A DNA stretch of 64,000 nucleotides. Origin: Skeletonema tropicum (Eukaryota > Bacillariophyta > Thalassiosirophyceae > Thalassiosirales > Thalassiosiraceae). Below the pieces are notes generated by a model. The model was not told where the DNA came from. It saw only the letters and a list, made by a program, of their open reading frames with translations, and made no database searches. Every line of letters starts with the position of its first letter. Within the stretch, counting starts at the first letter, position 1. A program made the position numbers and the translations under genes. The stretch lies in the NCBI GenBank assembly GCA_037178625.1, contig CM074144.1, positions 682,001 through 746,000 of the forward strand, written 5' to 3'. Below, one piece after another: positions 21,001-34,368 of the stretch.

Positions 21001-24000
21001 TGAAGAACTTGATAGAGATCACCCACTCTACTCTTCACTTTTCTGTTTCAAAAGATGATGATATCTACACGCACTCCATCCAAGATTTGGCGACACACTA
21101 CCGTATCAAGATTGAATCTCCATTGTCTCATTTGATTTCAAAATACCTGTCGGGGGGCGTTCCCAATGTTGATCTAGGATCCATTCGTCGAGAGTCCAAG
21201 TATGTAATCAATTTCGTGAACGCAAACAGACGAGAGTTGCAAGCCGCGTCACACTTTTGTTTCTTCAATTCTGCGCTGTTTCAAAATGAAGTCGGAGTTT
21301 GGACTGAGATCCATTTTGATGATTTCTTCCAAAGAGTGTCGGCGTCACTGCGACATTTGGAGTTTCTCTTATCACCTGCTGCAACATTTTCTTCAGTATT
21401 TGCAGCTGCAACCGTATTGAGCAGGGATGGCTGTTTTGATGACGAAATGACAGCCATTATGAGCTTCCATGTTGTCGATGACGAGCAGACTAGAGCTGGA
21501 CTTAGGGACGTCATAACATTGGCTACATTGTCAGAGCAGCTCGGTAACTTCATTGAAAGTTGCAAAACATTCAAGTTCGCTTTTGCAGAATGTGATGATA
21601 AATTTGGTGAGCTGGAGACTATTTGCAACCAGATGAACAGCGATGAAGGTGGTGATTTGACTATTGATCAGTGCCTTCAATCTGGAAATAGGATCGTCGA
21701 GATTTTAATGTCAGGGCCATCTTTGTTTGCAGATCTCAGCGAAGGGCTTCAATACTACCTTCCTTTGATTCATTTTTTCGATGAATTGCGTCACTGCAGC
21801 TCTGTTTTTGATCTTGCAAGAGAGAAGAGCTGGTTTGGCAAGAAAGGATTGTCATCTTTCTACCAGGAGTTCGAAAATGTCACGAATGTGCTGAATCAAA
21901 AGCAATCATACGAAATGGAAGTGCTGAATAGGCTTGAACCTACGATTCGATGTATTTCTGCTTTGGGTGGCAATTTACAATGTGACCGCGTTGCCACTTT
22001 GTTAGAAATTCTCCACGCTAACGATTATTTCTCGTGCCAAAACATCGCCGCGATGCGAATGATTCAAGAGAATATATGTAAGATCCAGGATTGGCTATCA
22101 GAAGGAATGGATGACATCGCTGCCGTTCACAGCAAGTTCGCTAAGATTCAGGAATCAGGACGCATCGTTCTAAGCAGCGAAGACTCTATCGCTGAAGCGA
22201 CCGCACCCAAGAGGACGTTGTCACTTCATTTTTCCCGAAACGATTCATCTGAGGCGATCATGAATGAGAGTGAAGTCCGCGAACTTGTGCAATATCTTGG
22301 ATTTACCACACATGAGAGTGACGAGTCAAGGATGAATATGGAAAGATTTGTGAGGGTATTTGAACAATGTGGTAACGTCATGGCATCCCAGCAAGCGATG
22401 GCTGATGTGGGCTTTGGGGGTGGTGATGTGATGAACCGATTGGAATTCACCCTAAGTGAGGACTCTGAAGATCTTGCGCAGCGATGGTTGGACGAGGCTG
22501 ACAAAACGATGGAGGAGTGCAAAGGTTGGCTTGGTCAGATTCGCTCCAGTAATAGGCATTCCCTTTTATTCTGGAAAGACGAGTTGAGGTTTATTTTTCA
22601 ATGCTTGTGTGACATTCAAAACGGAGGTTGTGGCGAAGGCTCAGTTGAGTGGCAGCTGTTGATGAGCATTTTGTCGCAGACGCCTCTCAAGCCTAATTGC
22701 TCGAACACGATAGCACAGTTTGCCTCAGAAGATTCATCCGGAAGAAGCTGGCTTGAAGACGTGTCAATCTTTGTCTCTGAATGCGGCAATCAAGACCATG
22801 CTACCTCATATCTAGGCAATCGCAATATCATTATTCACAAGGTGGATTGCTTGGAGAACACGATTTTCGCTGCCCAGCTGCAACTAATTCATTATATTTA
22901 CAAGGTAAGAGTGTGATTCTCACTACTTTATGCACTTCGTATCATCTTTTGTTGCTTATAATTTTCTTTCCCGTGTTTCTGCTTCTCTATTAGGACCGGT
23001 GCCCAGCGTCTTTTGAATACCTTGATGCTTCATGCATCAAATCTTCTGACCACGTTGCTTTGTTCTTGGAGAGGGTTCGTGCATTCCCAGAGCACATATT
23101 CGTGATTGTACATGTCGATCGACTTGCTGCAAGCGAGCAGGAGCTTGTAGCTACCTTCATTGCCCAACACGCTAGGTCCGCAGATACCATACATTTGCAC
23201 TGCATCCAGTCAAAGGATACTGTTCTTTATGCTTCTCCTGGGGTGTCGATTAGCTCCTGGAATGATTCGTCGCTCAATGAATACTGCCCATCTCAATGGC
23301 TACAAGATTGCGATGCTTTGAAAGGTCATGTCAGTGATGTCACTATCGTTTTCTCTGACACTCCAGGTTCCGGCAAAACGAGATACATTCGGAGTGAACT
23401 TGAAAAGGCCAACGCTAGTGGAGCTCAAACAGATTCTATTTACATCCACGAGGACTTCACGCTGACAAAAGCAGTCGAACAATTGAGATCTAAATTTGGC
23501 GAAAGTTGGTGTGGAGAACAAATCAATTTATTTTGGTCTATCTTGCGATGGCGATCCAAGCAAAGAGTTTTTGCTTTCTGTGAATCATTTCTTCAACTCA
23601 TTCCTTCTATTTGGAAACGTTTACGACCCGACTTCTGGATGTAGCTTTTACGGTTCTTCCCACAAGTGGAATGTGTTTGTAGAAATGAATGTCTACGCTG
23701 GAGATGAAGAAACAGCACAAGCTTGGCTTAGCGAGCATGTCCCAATCTTGTCTCACTGTGGTTCACACACAGTGCAGCCACCGTCTGATGTATTCATTGA
23801 CGAAAAGGCCCGTAGAGTAGCAACATACTTGAGAGCTTACGACAATGGAACGATTGACCGCAAGTTTGACTCAACGCCTGCAAACAAGACCATTTTCTTT
23901 GTTCTGGACATTTCTGGCAGTATGTTAATTGCCGATATTGGCGGCCGCTGCAGGTTTGATGTAGCATTGGAGTCAATCTTGGGTGTGTTCAACAGTCATA

Positions 24001-27000
24001 TCCAGGAAAAGGATGTAAGTCGCTTATTTTCTATGTATTCATTGTCTGCTTTGAAAACTGCTAATATCTACGTTCTTTCGCTTATCACACTCTAGGGCGT
24101 CGGCGTCATCTTATTCGACACTGAAGTACACGAAGTAATTCCTCTACAAACAATGGAGAACGATAATGACCTAAATAGAGTGAGAAGAGAAATTGCTTGT
24201 CTTACCATGGGTCCAGATGGCGGAACATTCACCTACGCTGCCCTAAAAAGAGCACTGGATTCTGCCCATAACAGCAGTCATGAACAAGATGAAGAGGTTT
24301 GGGTAGTCTGTCTCACTGACGGACAGGCAGCAGATAGTCCTAATCTTATCCGCGAGCAGCTTCGCAATTCACCAGATAATCTCCACGTAATTTTGATAGG
24401 GGTTGGTTTGGAAGAGAAGTTTCACCCAGCCATGCGAGACCTCTGCAACAAGTACCATGACGTCAATCAGCCTAAGAACAAAGGTATCTTTTTACCAACA
24501 ACTCTCAATATAAATGACATCGAAGGAACTTTCAACGAAGTCGCGTCCCGAATCCCTGTGTCCCAAACCTTTGAGCTTGATGGAGCTATGTCCGACGAGG
24601 AGTGCCGGCACTTGCTTGATCGTTATCGGCCGGGTTTCATCTCTCCATCTAATAAGCTCGTTTATTCTTTTTGGCTTAGCTTCATTTATCGAAGGGTTAG
24701 TGTCTTCGATGCCAGCGAGGATTTCAACTACAATGAAACATACGACTCAATGGGGAGCAGTCTGATGAAGGTAATGCTTGACGAGTCAGAGCAAATGCTC
24801 TCGAGAGATCAGACTGATGCAAGTTGGTCGCAATCGAAGCACACACAGTTGATTTATGATTTTTCACAACCAGAAAGTCCGAAGTTTCGCCTCATCTGCA
24901 CTTCCCCTGATGATCTTGACCCTGTCCAGAGAGAAATTTTCGAGCAGCTGGATCTTCCAGGCTTTGCAATTCCGAGCACGATGGAACTACGTCGACGTGA
25001 GACTCTCGACAAGTATTTGTCGCAAGCGCTTTCCATCCCTCTCACTGAGGACGAGGACGGAAACCAATATTTACAATGTGTGAATGATCATAAGTTTGTC
25101 TTGACCTTAGACTTTACTTTGAAGTTGTTGAACATTCACGAACATGTATCGTGTGGAGCACCTTGTGTTATGGAAGGCGAAACGGGAGTGTCCAAGACAG
25201 CTCTCACAAAAATGTATAGCATTTTGGTTAACTCCCAACAAATGCAGATTGCATCTACGGCCACGATGAATGTACTGGAATCGACTCTACAAGAATTAGT
25301 GACATTGTTCCCTGGAGTTACCCTGGATAACAAAGCATGCATCTTGAATCGAATTCTCACCTTCCTAGAAATATCATCCCAGCACACTTCCACGGACGTT
25401 TATCGTGCAGTGACACGAATAAGCGGCATAATTAGCCTAGCTTCATCGAGGAGGAGTGGCTTGTTCGTGGACATGCCTTCGTTTGTTGTGACAAGTGATG
25501 GAGACATTGATGTGTTAGCACAAACGAAAGATATGTTGACGTGGTTCTCACAATCTCACCTCGAGCAACTCTTCTTTGACATTAACATTCATGCGTCTAT
25601 GACTGCGGATGACATTCATGAACAGTTGAGAGAAGCAAAACGTGTTGCGAGGAGGGTTGCAGGCTTGGATACAAAAGTCGTTGTATTCTTGGATGAAATT
25701 AACACTGCTTCAGTTCTTGGCCTCATAAAGGAGATAATAGTCGATCGAAGTTTGAATGGGGATCCACTTGAGGAGAATATAGTCATTGTTGCTGCGTGCA
25801 ATCCTGTTAGAAAGAGCTCATTGTCTCAGGTGACAACCAATCGTGTCAGTGACCTTGGAAGGGAGTGGGTCAGTGGGCACTATCAAGTCAGGCAGCTGCC
25901 TGCGTCTCTTTCTGCAATTTGTTGGGATTATGGAGCACTGAAACGTGAGCAAGAGAAGGAGTTCATCCAGCAGAGAATCTTAATGATGGATGAAAATCTA
26001 CCAAGTTCACTAACTTCGAGAATGACTGAGATTCTTTCTTCATCGCATGAATTTATACGTGAGCTTGCGAGGGATCATATTGTGGAATGTTCCTATTCAT
26101 CGAGCATGGACGAGTCCGAGGCTTTCCTGCGGGCAAGATCAGTTGTCTCTTTAAGAGACATTCAGAGAGTCTTTCACCTGACAGACTACTTTTTGAAACA
26201 TTTCTCTCTGGAGGGGTCGAGTTCTGGCGAGTCAACTCATCCATTCCGCCGAGCTATGCTTGTCTCTGTTGCAATTGTTTACTATCTAAGACTCGATGCT
26301 GCAGCGAGAAATATCTTCGTCCGGAAATTGAACAATATACCTATGGAGCTGGATGAAGAGTGTGGCCTCCTTGATGCTTTAGGCTCAGCAATGGACACAG
26401 TTATTGAGGCAACAGAGATTCCAGAAGGCATTTCGTTGACGCTGGGGCTGAAAGAAAATATATTTGTCACATTAGTTTGCACTCTCTCAAGGACGCCTTT
26501 AATGATTGTAGGACCTCCTGGCTGTAGCAAGGTAAGCATCTACGTGAAAATGACCAGAATACTTAAAAGGGAACTGCACTAACCAGATTCTTTCTTCTGT
26601 CCCTACAGACCCTGGCAGTCAGCATTGTCAATGATAATGCAAACGGCGAGGAAAGTCCGTCACAATATTATCGTGATTTGGCTCGAATTCAGCCATTCCA
26701 TTACCAGTGCAGCAAGACTTCGACTAGCAATGAGGTCGACGCTTTGTTTAAGAGAGCAAATCAAAGACAAAAGACTGTTGATAGGGCTAGGCAACAATGT
26801 TTAGTCTTTATGGATGAGGCTGGGCTGCCGGAAGAAGAGAGAGAAAGTCTGAAGGTCCTACATTACTTGTTGGAGGGCCACATGTCATCAAGTCCCGATG
26901 TTGCTTTCGTTTGTATAACGAACCATATTTTGGATGCAGCGAAAAGCAATCGCTGCGCTTGTTTGCTGCGGCCAGAACCAGATATGGAAGAATTATCATG

Positions 27001-30000
27001 CATCTCAAAAGGAGTTCTATGTCAAAAAATGAAAGGGGACAGCAGTAGCGTCGAACTTGTTTGCTTCAAGGAGCATGTATTAGAGATGAAGGTATTCTCC
27101 GAAAGGATGTGCTCTTGTTACATGGATCTGATGAAGGATACTAATCGCTTCAGCTTTTTTGTCGATTTCTTTGGGTTGGTAAGTCACCTGTGTGTTGCTC
27201 CTACCACCTCTTTGCTCAATAGGATACTCACAATTCTCTTCACTACCTATAGCGTGACTTCATTCATTTTCTCAAATTTCTGCGACGTGCTGCACCTCCC
27301 GTCAAAGACTCGATTCTCCACATCACAGAACAAGTGTTCGTAAATGCATTGGAAAGAAACTTTAATGGAATCGACAATGAAACTTTTGCGAACATGTGTG
27401 CCTTCTTCTTGGCAAATGGGTTGCCCGGCACATGTGATCAAATCAGGCCAGCGTTGGAGAAATACATCCGGGATCCAATGGAGGTCATTCATGACGCCTT
27501 GTCTGACCAGCCAACAAATGATGTCTCCCGCTATAATCTCCCCCGGTACAAAATGATTATCGATCATACAAATGATGATTCGATCACCCGATTGCTTCAG
27601 ATTTCTGGCGTTCTAAATTCATCCCATGCCTTTTACAGACTTTCTGGAATTGACGAGGGTGCTGAGATTGAAAAGCTGAACCTTGTCTCCCGGGTAAAAT
27701 TCGCAGCTCAGTATGGCAAGAAGACAGTGGTTCTAAGTCAAGTTGAAGGGGTCAGCGAGTGCTTTTACGATCTATTCAACCAGCATTTCAAAGAATTCAG
27801 GAAAGAGGACGGCGAAGTTTCATACTTTGCTAACATTGCTGTTGGTGGTGTGTCAAGGCCTTGTCTCGTCAGTCCTTCATTCCAGTGCATAGTCCACGTA
27901 CAGTCAGCCAATCTTTCCGATTTACCTGCTCCCTTCCTTAACAGATTTGAGAAGTTCCAACTAAACGTTGATGATATTCTCCGCTGGAAGCTCAAGCAGT
28001 TGGCCCCCGGCCTCTGTGGTATTCTCAGTCAGTCATTACAGCATTCCCAAGACTTCATAGAATCAATCGGTGCGAGAAGCGTGTGGAGTCGATCTGCCAA
28101 GGATACTTTGAAGAGTATCTACATAAGTTTGATACGACCCGAACCATGTTCTGAGAATGACAAATTTGGTACTGGGACATGTGGCGAATCTATCGCCGTC
28201 GATATTTTGGGATTCATGATTAATAGCTTCAATATTGGCATGACTCTTGAAGACATTCAAAGTTGCATTGACTCGGCAAGGGTCGAATATCGCAGCACGA
28301 AAGATGGAGTAGAGCTGGAAAGAGTCATCACTTGCATCAGTGGGGGCAAAATAGCTTTGCCATTTGATGATGTAATAAATGATTGCCTCCGCACGCCCTT
28401 GTCTCGTGTTCTCAGGCAGGTTATTCTGTCATCCATAACGCGATGTGCTGTTATCAGGTTGTTGCAACTAGTTCGACCTGATGCATTATATTTACAGAGG
28501 TAAGAGAGGTCAGCTTTACATTTTAGATATATGATAATCTTCGTCTACTTACTCATCGTTTGTTTTGCTCCTAAGGCGCGCCGTGCCTGGTGAAATGCTA
28601 AGAATCTATTTTGGGGAACAGGAACACTTCAGCCTGAAAAGATTGATTGGGAAGCTTTGTAAAAGCCAAAACGTGGCAGGCCAGTTCCATATTATATATG
28701 CTCGAAGTGATACCTGTGCACACAGCCTGCCAACATGGTCTAACATCGATGGTGTTGACCCTTCAATCCTACACCGTGTACGCAGTTTGGTCCACGATGA
28801 CCCTTCCGCTGTGGAAATCCACCACCTTGATTTACTGAAATGCGAGTCAGAGATAAGAACTACATTCGACAGTTGGGTCTCAAAAGAGGCTGTGAACACC
28901 TTCATTTTGGTTGTTGATATGAAGATGCAATCTACAAATATTGTGAACTTTATCCGTTCATACGTGGAGCAGGCTACATTGTCGTTAGGTAAACGATTCA
29001 TCCTTCTACTTCATTTTCCTCTATCCTGTGACCAGCCCATCTACCCTGCCCTCTTTCTGGGGAAATGGAGTTGCACATTCCTAGATGGCATTGGAGATGC
29101 TGACGGGAACAATGTTGATTTCAATAACGTGTTACAAAGCGCATGTTCGTTGGAAGGACAAAATTTAAACGCGGACACTCTGCTACATGCTTTGAAGCCG
29201 AAAGCGATCCAGTATGTTGCCAGTCAGGTGCCATTTTACTCCTGTTCCAACCAGCCCAATTCAATAAATCAAGTAATGACTCTTACCGCGAGAATGGATC
29301 GTATTGAAAAGATATTGGCAAGCAAAGTGGAGCCAGAGACATTGGAGATGATTCTTTGCAGGAAATTCATTGCCATGTGGACAGATGATCGTATTCGGGA
29401 GGTTGTTTACAGGTCCGCCTACGCGTTAGCTTCAGGAAAGTCCAAGTTATCATTTAGCTCAGCACTTACAAGCACATTGCAGAGTTCCTTCAACAAGTTC
29501 TTGGCGAAAAGTGTCCTTGAAATCAATGTTTGGTCAAACCTTGATGTGTTGGATCCTTTATCTGCGCATGTTGAGAGAGAAATATTTTCGTTAGTCTTGA
29601 ACAGGCTTCCTCTGCCAGGAGTGCCTCTAGAGGAGCTTCTTCTCATTCGAGATATGAGTCACCCACTGCAGCCTCTTCCGATGGAGGTAAAAAGTCGAGA
29701 GGCTATCGTTATCTTTCCTTTCTTCTTTCAAATTTCATCCTTGATTGAAATGGCAATTGATGGAGCGAATTTCGATTTTCTTGATCAATCTTCATTGGAC
29801 CAGAATGATGACTTCGGTCCTCAATTTTTAGAGCGAGTGGACGGAATACTTGGTGAAATGGCCGTCAGTATGGAAATGGCAGGTGTAGTTCGCGATATCG
29901 TCGCTTGCGTCATGGGTTCGGAGCACCTGTTTCGCAGATACTTACAACACATTCTTGCATGGTCATATGGTTGTAGAAATTCAGAGCAAACTGAGAAATG

Positions 30001-33000
30001 GATCACACTGAAAATGGATGTTGCGTCAATGCTGGACGGAAGCCTCCAACGCAATATCTTGTATCTCCACATTCTTTGCCGTAAAAATGTGGGGAGCATT
30101 CTGCGCATAGCGTCGTGGGAGTCGGAAGACATAGCAACGGACCTACTTCGAAATGAAGTGCAATTCGAAGGCGCCAGCTTTGTCTCAACAGTAGTCAGTG
30201 ATTTCCTGCGAGTGTTTGGTGAGAATTTCGAGGCGAACAAGTGGAGTAGTTCATTTTCGGTATTTTTACAATCTCTTCCGGCATTGATGGAAGGTGGCGT
30301 CATCGAAGACGAAGAGTTGCTGCTTAACCTTCGTTTGTTAGTCCTCCTAAATGTCTTGATAAGTGTCAATGTTGGCGAGAGGTCCATGTCGAGAATAGTT
30401 GAACTGATCAAATCAGAAGGCAGCAAATCGAAGGACATTGCAACGGTATCGGGATGTCTTAACTTTTTGAACAATTCAATGAGTGACGCACTAGAGAATA
30501 CAAGAGTTGCAGAGGATCAGCTTCTGCGGATATTTTATTCGCCTTGGTGGCTCAATGTCATATCTGACAAAGTCTACAACGATGACACAATCTTTTTGAT
30601 AGGTGCAATCAAGCAAAGGCGTGACTATCTCAATGGGCAGATGGCAGTTGTTCACCTTCGAAACGTTCTCACCGATCGTCGAAGAAATGGGAGTAGAGCT
30701 ACACTACCGACGAGCAGTTTCCTTCCGGCCATAGTCGTACTTCTTTCATGCGAATTAAATGCAACACATAACGAGAGCTTTTCAGAGTCTGGAGACAGAA
30801 TTGGCATGCCTCACCTTGTCCCGCATTGGTTATTCACCGACGGTTTCAACTCTCCACCTTTGCCTCCCGGCCCTGTTGACGAAGTGAACTGGTACCTGAG
30901 GAATTATCGCAACTGTTTTGAAGACTGCCCGTTGGCAAAAGTTCTTTTTGACATTATTTTCAGAGAGCTGCTAGAGAAGGCGAGGAGCATCAATTCAGAT
31001 GAGTTGCTGATCATGTTTCAAGCATCCATCCAGGAGCAGAAAGAAGTCAACCAAGCTACCAATGCTCGTCTTCTGCGTTGTTCCGGACAAGCAGGCCTTC
31101 ATGGTCCTGTTTCAGTGAAGGGATGTTATGTTCGTGCCTTAGAAACTGATGCTATCCTCTTGACTTTTGTTTGCAAGGTAGCAGAAGAATTGTCAATCTC
31201 ATCACGATCATGTGCGCTAGAGGGGGTGAACGCAGTCTGTGCCTCGCGTATTCTGAACGGTATCATGCCACAATTTCGATGGTCTGATTTGTTCTTCAAG
31301 ATGATTATGAGGCTGAAAGGAAGTGGTCATTTGGCAAATTTGCTGTCCGAAAGTGGTCCGTTACACAACTTTGAATGGTGCCAGCAATGGATGCAAGGGT
31401 TGTCTTCTCATCAACAGGATGTTGAGAGACGATTGAGACGCGCAGAAACCGCTCTTAGAGAAGCAGAAGTCGATGAAGGGAACAAAGAACGACAGTTCCG
31501 CAGATGTCCTCTTTGCAATGAAATGTTTGAAGTGGATCAGGCAAATTGTGGCGAGTTCTATTGTGGCAGAGATGCGCATGGTGCAAACGGGGGGCCTGCC
31601 GTTGGTGGACGGCCTGTTCGAGGAGGCTATGGATGCGGTGGACACTTTCGTTTGGGAGAAGCTGTTCCCTATACAAGAGATGAAAATCTTCTTGAGCCTC
31701 TTCGTAATGAACTTCGAGCGAGTCGTATCCTGTTCGAAGCTTCCAATCGAGGTGCTGAACTCTGGACTAGAGCGGAGCGAATGATTATTCCACCCGTTTC
31801 ATTTCGTTTACAAAACGAGGAAGGAACCAGCATGTCATCCAAGATTTTCAGCGTTTCCCTGGTCGATCATCTTCGACAGAGTATTGAAGGAGTCGATATC
31901 CGCAGGCTCGCCAAGTTTCTCGACAAGCTGCCCAAGCTGGAGCACGTATCTTGTCTCCCAGACCTGATAGAGGTGAGTTCACTGGTTCTAATATTATTAC
32001 CTACTACGCAATTGAAATCTGTGCTAACCAATTGTAACTATTGCTATTCTAGTTCTACATATTTATCCACAAGACTTTCCGTCACGTTGTTACAAAGGAA
32101 GAATCCTACAACATGAAACTTCGAGACATTATGGATGAGCGCCTGCTTAGAGCACGTTTCGGGGTCGTTCATGCTTCCCATCTTTACAACTTATGGTTGA
32201 GGGTAGTGGAGAAGGTCAACTCATTTGTCGCTGCTAATGAAAGTCAAGTCACTTTTGAATGCGAAGAGGTGACAGTGCCATTTTCCGACTTGAGAGATTC
32301 TTCTCTAATTCAAGTACTAAGCGAGGCAAAGCATCCAAGCGATGGCCAGGATACCTTGTTTCTTGTGATTAATGACCTCTTGATGAGGTACAACAATTTC
32401 ATCGTTTCTGTCAGCACATTCAAAGCGACAAGGTCTGCGAACGATGAGCCAGAAGAAATTCATCCCAGGTCGTTGGTGAGAGGGAGCAAGGATAGCATTA
32501 CGGTGAAGGCTGTCACAGAAGATGTTGCGTCAACACTTACAAATTTGATCGAAAGTTACTGGGAAGATGGGTCTTTCGCACTGGAAGGCCTGCTCGGAGC
32601 TATCGAGCGAGAATTAGATATCGTTGGTTCATTGCAGACAGTTAAGGCTCCATTAAGCTCCTTACGGGAAAGGTTTGTATTCAGGGACTGTTCAGCTGGC
32701 CACGATGAAATGGAAGAAGGCGATGAATGCTTTTTCAGTCCGTTCAAGCGGTTTTACTTTGCACAACGCGAGGATTGGATGCTCTACGAAGACGTACGAG
32801 ACAAAGCTCTGAAAAAATGCAGCGGTGGTAAAGATGACATTTGCAGTATTCGACACAAAATGATTGTGACCTTTCAGAGCCTTAGTCATGGTGAGTGGTC
32901 GAGTCTTTTAGAGGGGATGAGGAATACACTAGATGGACTGGATTTGAGTAATGCACAAGAGTTTGGCGAGGCAATGAAACTACTCGGCATTGATTCATTG

Positions 33001-34170
33001 CAAACAGTGGGATTCCCCGCGATGGATGGAGCAGGATCAGTTCTTATTCACACGCTATGCGAGGACGATATTGTCGAATTCATAGACGTCTGCGGAGAGC
33101 AACTAGCATCAGAAGCCTACACATACAACGGGCTGCCCAGTCGTCTATCCGAACCGATTTTAGCAGAAGTAAGGGAGTCCCTGGAAAGTAATATCCTTCA
33201 GCTGCTGGAAACTAAATCAAGCAAGGAAGTTCACGATGATATCCAAGCATTCTGTGTGGACATTTTGTCTTTCTACGAGCCGCACATTATTACTGTTTCC
33301 GAGCAATCGAACGAGCCTTTGGAGTCGTACCTTCGAAGGAATAATGCATGGGACAATACTGATAGCATCTGCGCTGCTCTTCATGGCAACTTGGGTATCC
33401 GCAATTATATTGATATCCGCAAAGTCTTTCACCAACTGAAATTGAAGCTCCGACAGACTGAAGATGGCGAGAACAAATCAGATTCTGAGGTTCCTCCCGA
33501 TTTTGACACCCCTGATTCCAACGCTTGGAAATGGGTCGCAAGGCCCAGCCGCAACACGGGAGCTGAAGAAGACATCCATCAGGGCATATTTGACAGACTA
33601 TGGTTTGAGGAGGCCATAAAGCCAAGTGACGTTGACGACACCCCCAATTTGGTTGAGGACGAAGCGTGCCAAACAGCCTCAGGAGATAACGAAGAAGCTG
33701 TAACTCCCTTGGATGAAGGAAGTGTTGAAGATGAGGTTGACGCAATACTAGATTTAGGGGTTGAAGAAGAAGAAGAGAAGAAATTTGAACCTGTGGAAGA
33801 GGTACAGGAAGCAGAAGAAGTGGCTGTCGAAGCTGCTCGTGATTCGGATGAATCAGACAAAATCGACGAGGATGAATCAGCTACAAACGCCGCCCTTTCT
33901 GCACATCATTCAGCAGTGGAGAATGAAACAGGGAGCGCAGTTGTACAGGAAGCAAGAGATATTCCCGGTAGAGCGGAGAAGAAGCAGCGGCAGATGATAG
34001 CTATAGCTGCTGTTGCATTTGTGATGTTATTCACTGCCCTTGTTTACATTTATCGTTATTTGGCCATGGTCACTGATTATGGGGCTGCGGAAGGTGAGAG
34101 TAATGATTCTGATGAGTGCAAGAACGATGCCATAACTGAAATTATGTCAGATTCAATGAATGTAGGCTAA
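18003..34170 (+). CDS. Giant RNF213/mysterin-like AAA+ protein (putative E3 ligase)
   Basis: About 5,230 codons in one direction, close to the length of human RNF213. Six introns with in-frame joins: 22905-22993, 24015-24095, 26532-26608, 27179-27252, 28500-28575, 31973-32052. Order: N-terminal PA-like segment (AGEVCLVGDC...IPLPVVVVNKKH); a helical region; Walker A SDTPGSGKT (about 23356); vWA with MIDAS DISGS and LTDG (23.9-24.4 kb); Walker A EGETGVSKT (about 25173) with Walker B VVVFLDEIN and IVAACNP; Walker A GPPGCSKT with Walker B LVFMDEAG and CITNHILDAAKSNR. A Cys/His cluster CPLC...CGEFYCGRDAHG...GYGCGGHF lies at 31.5-31.65 kb. An acidic tail and membrane helix (IAAVAFVMLFTALVYIY) end the protein. 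AAA motifs match RNF213. No classical RING is seen. The frame advances +1 near 18.9, 19.17, 19.5 and 23.5 kb. Confidence 0.82.
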
Positions 34171-34368
34171 GCTTAGTAGGGATTGTCTTGGCAAGTATTG
34201 TAGTCGATTCAAACTATATATATGTATATATTGTATATATACGAGTTAGAATCATCACATCACCTTCTTCAGCTACAGTCGAGATTACGAGAAAGTATCA
34301 TGTCTCATCGTCACTCACGCACCACAAAAAAGCCGCGCACACTCCACACTTCACCACCAACCACCACC

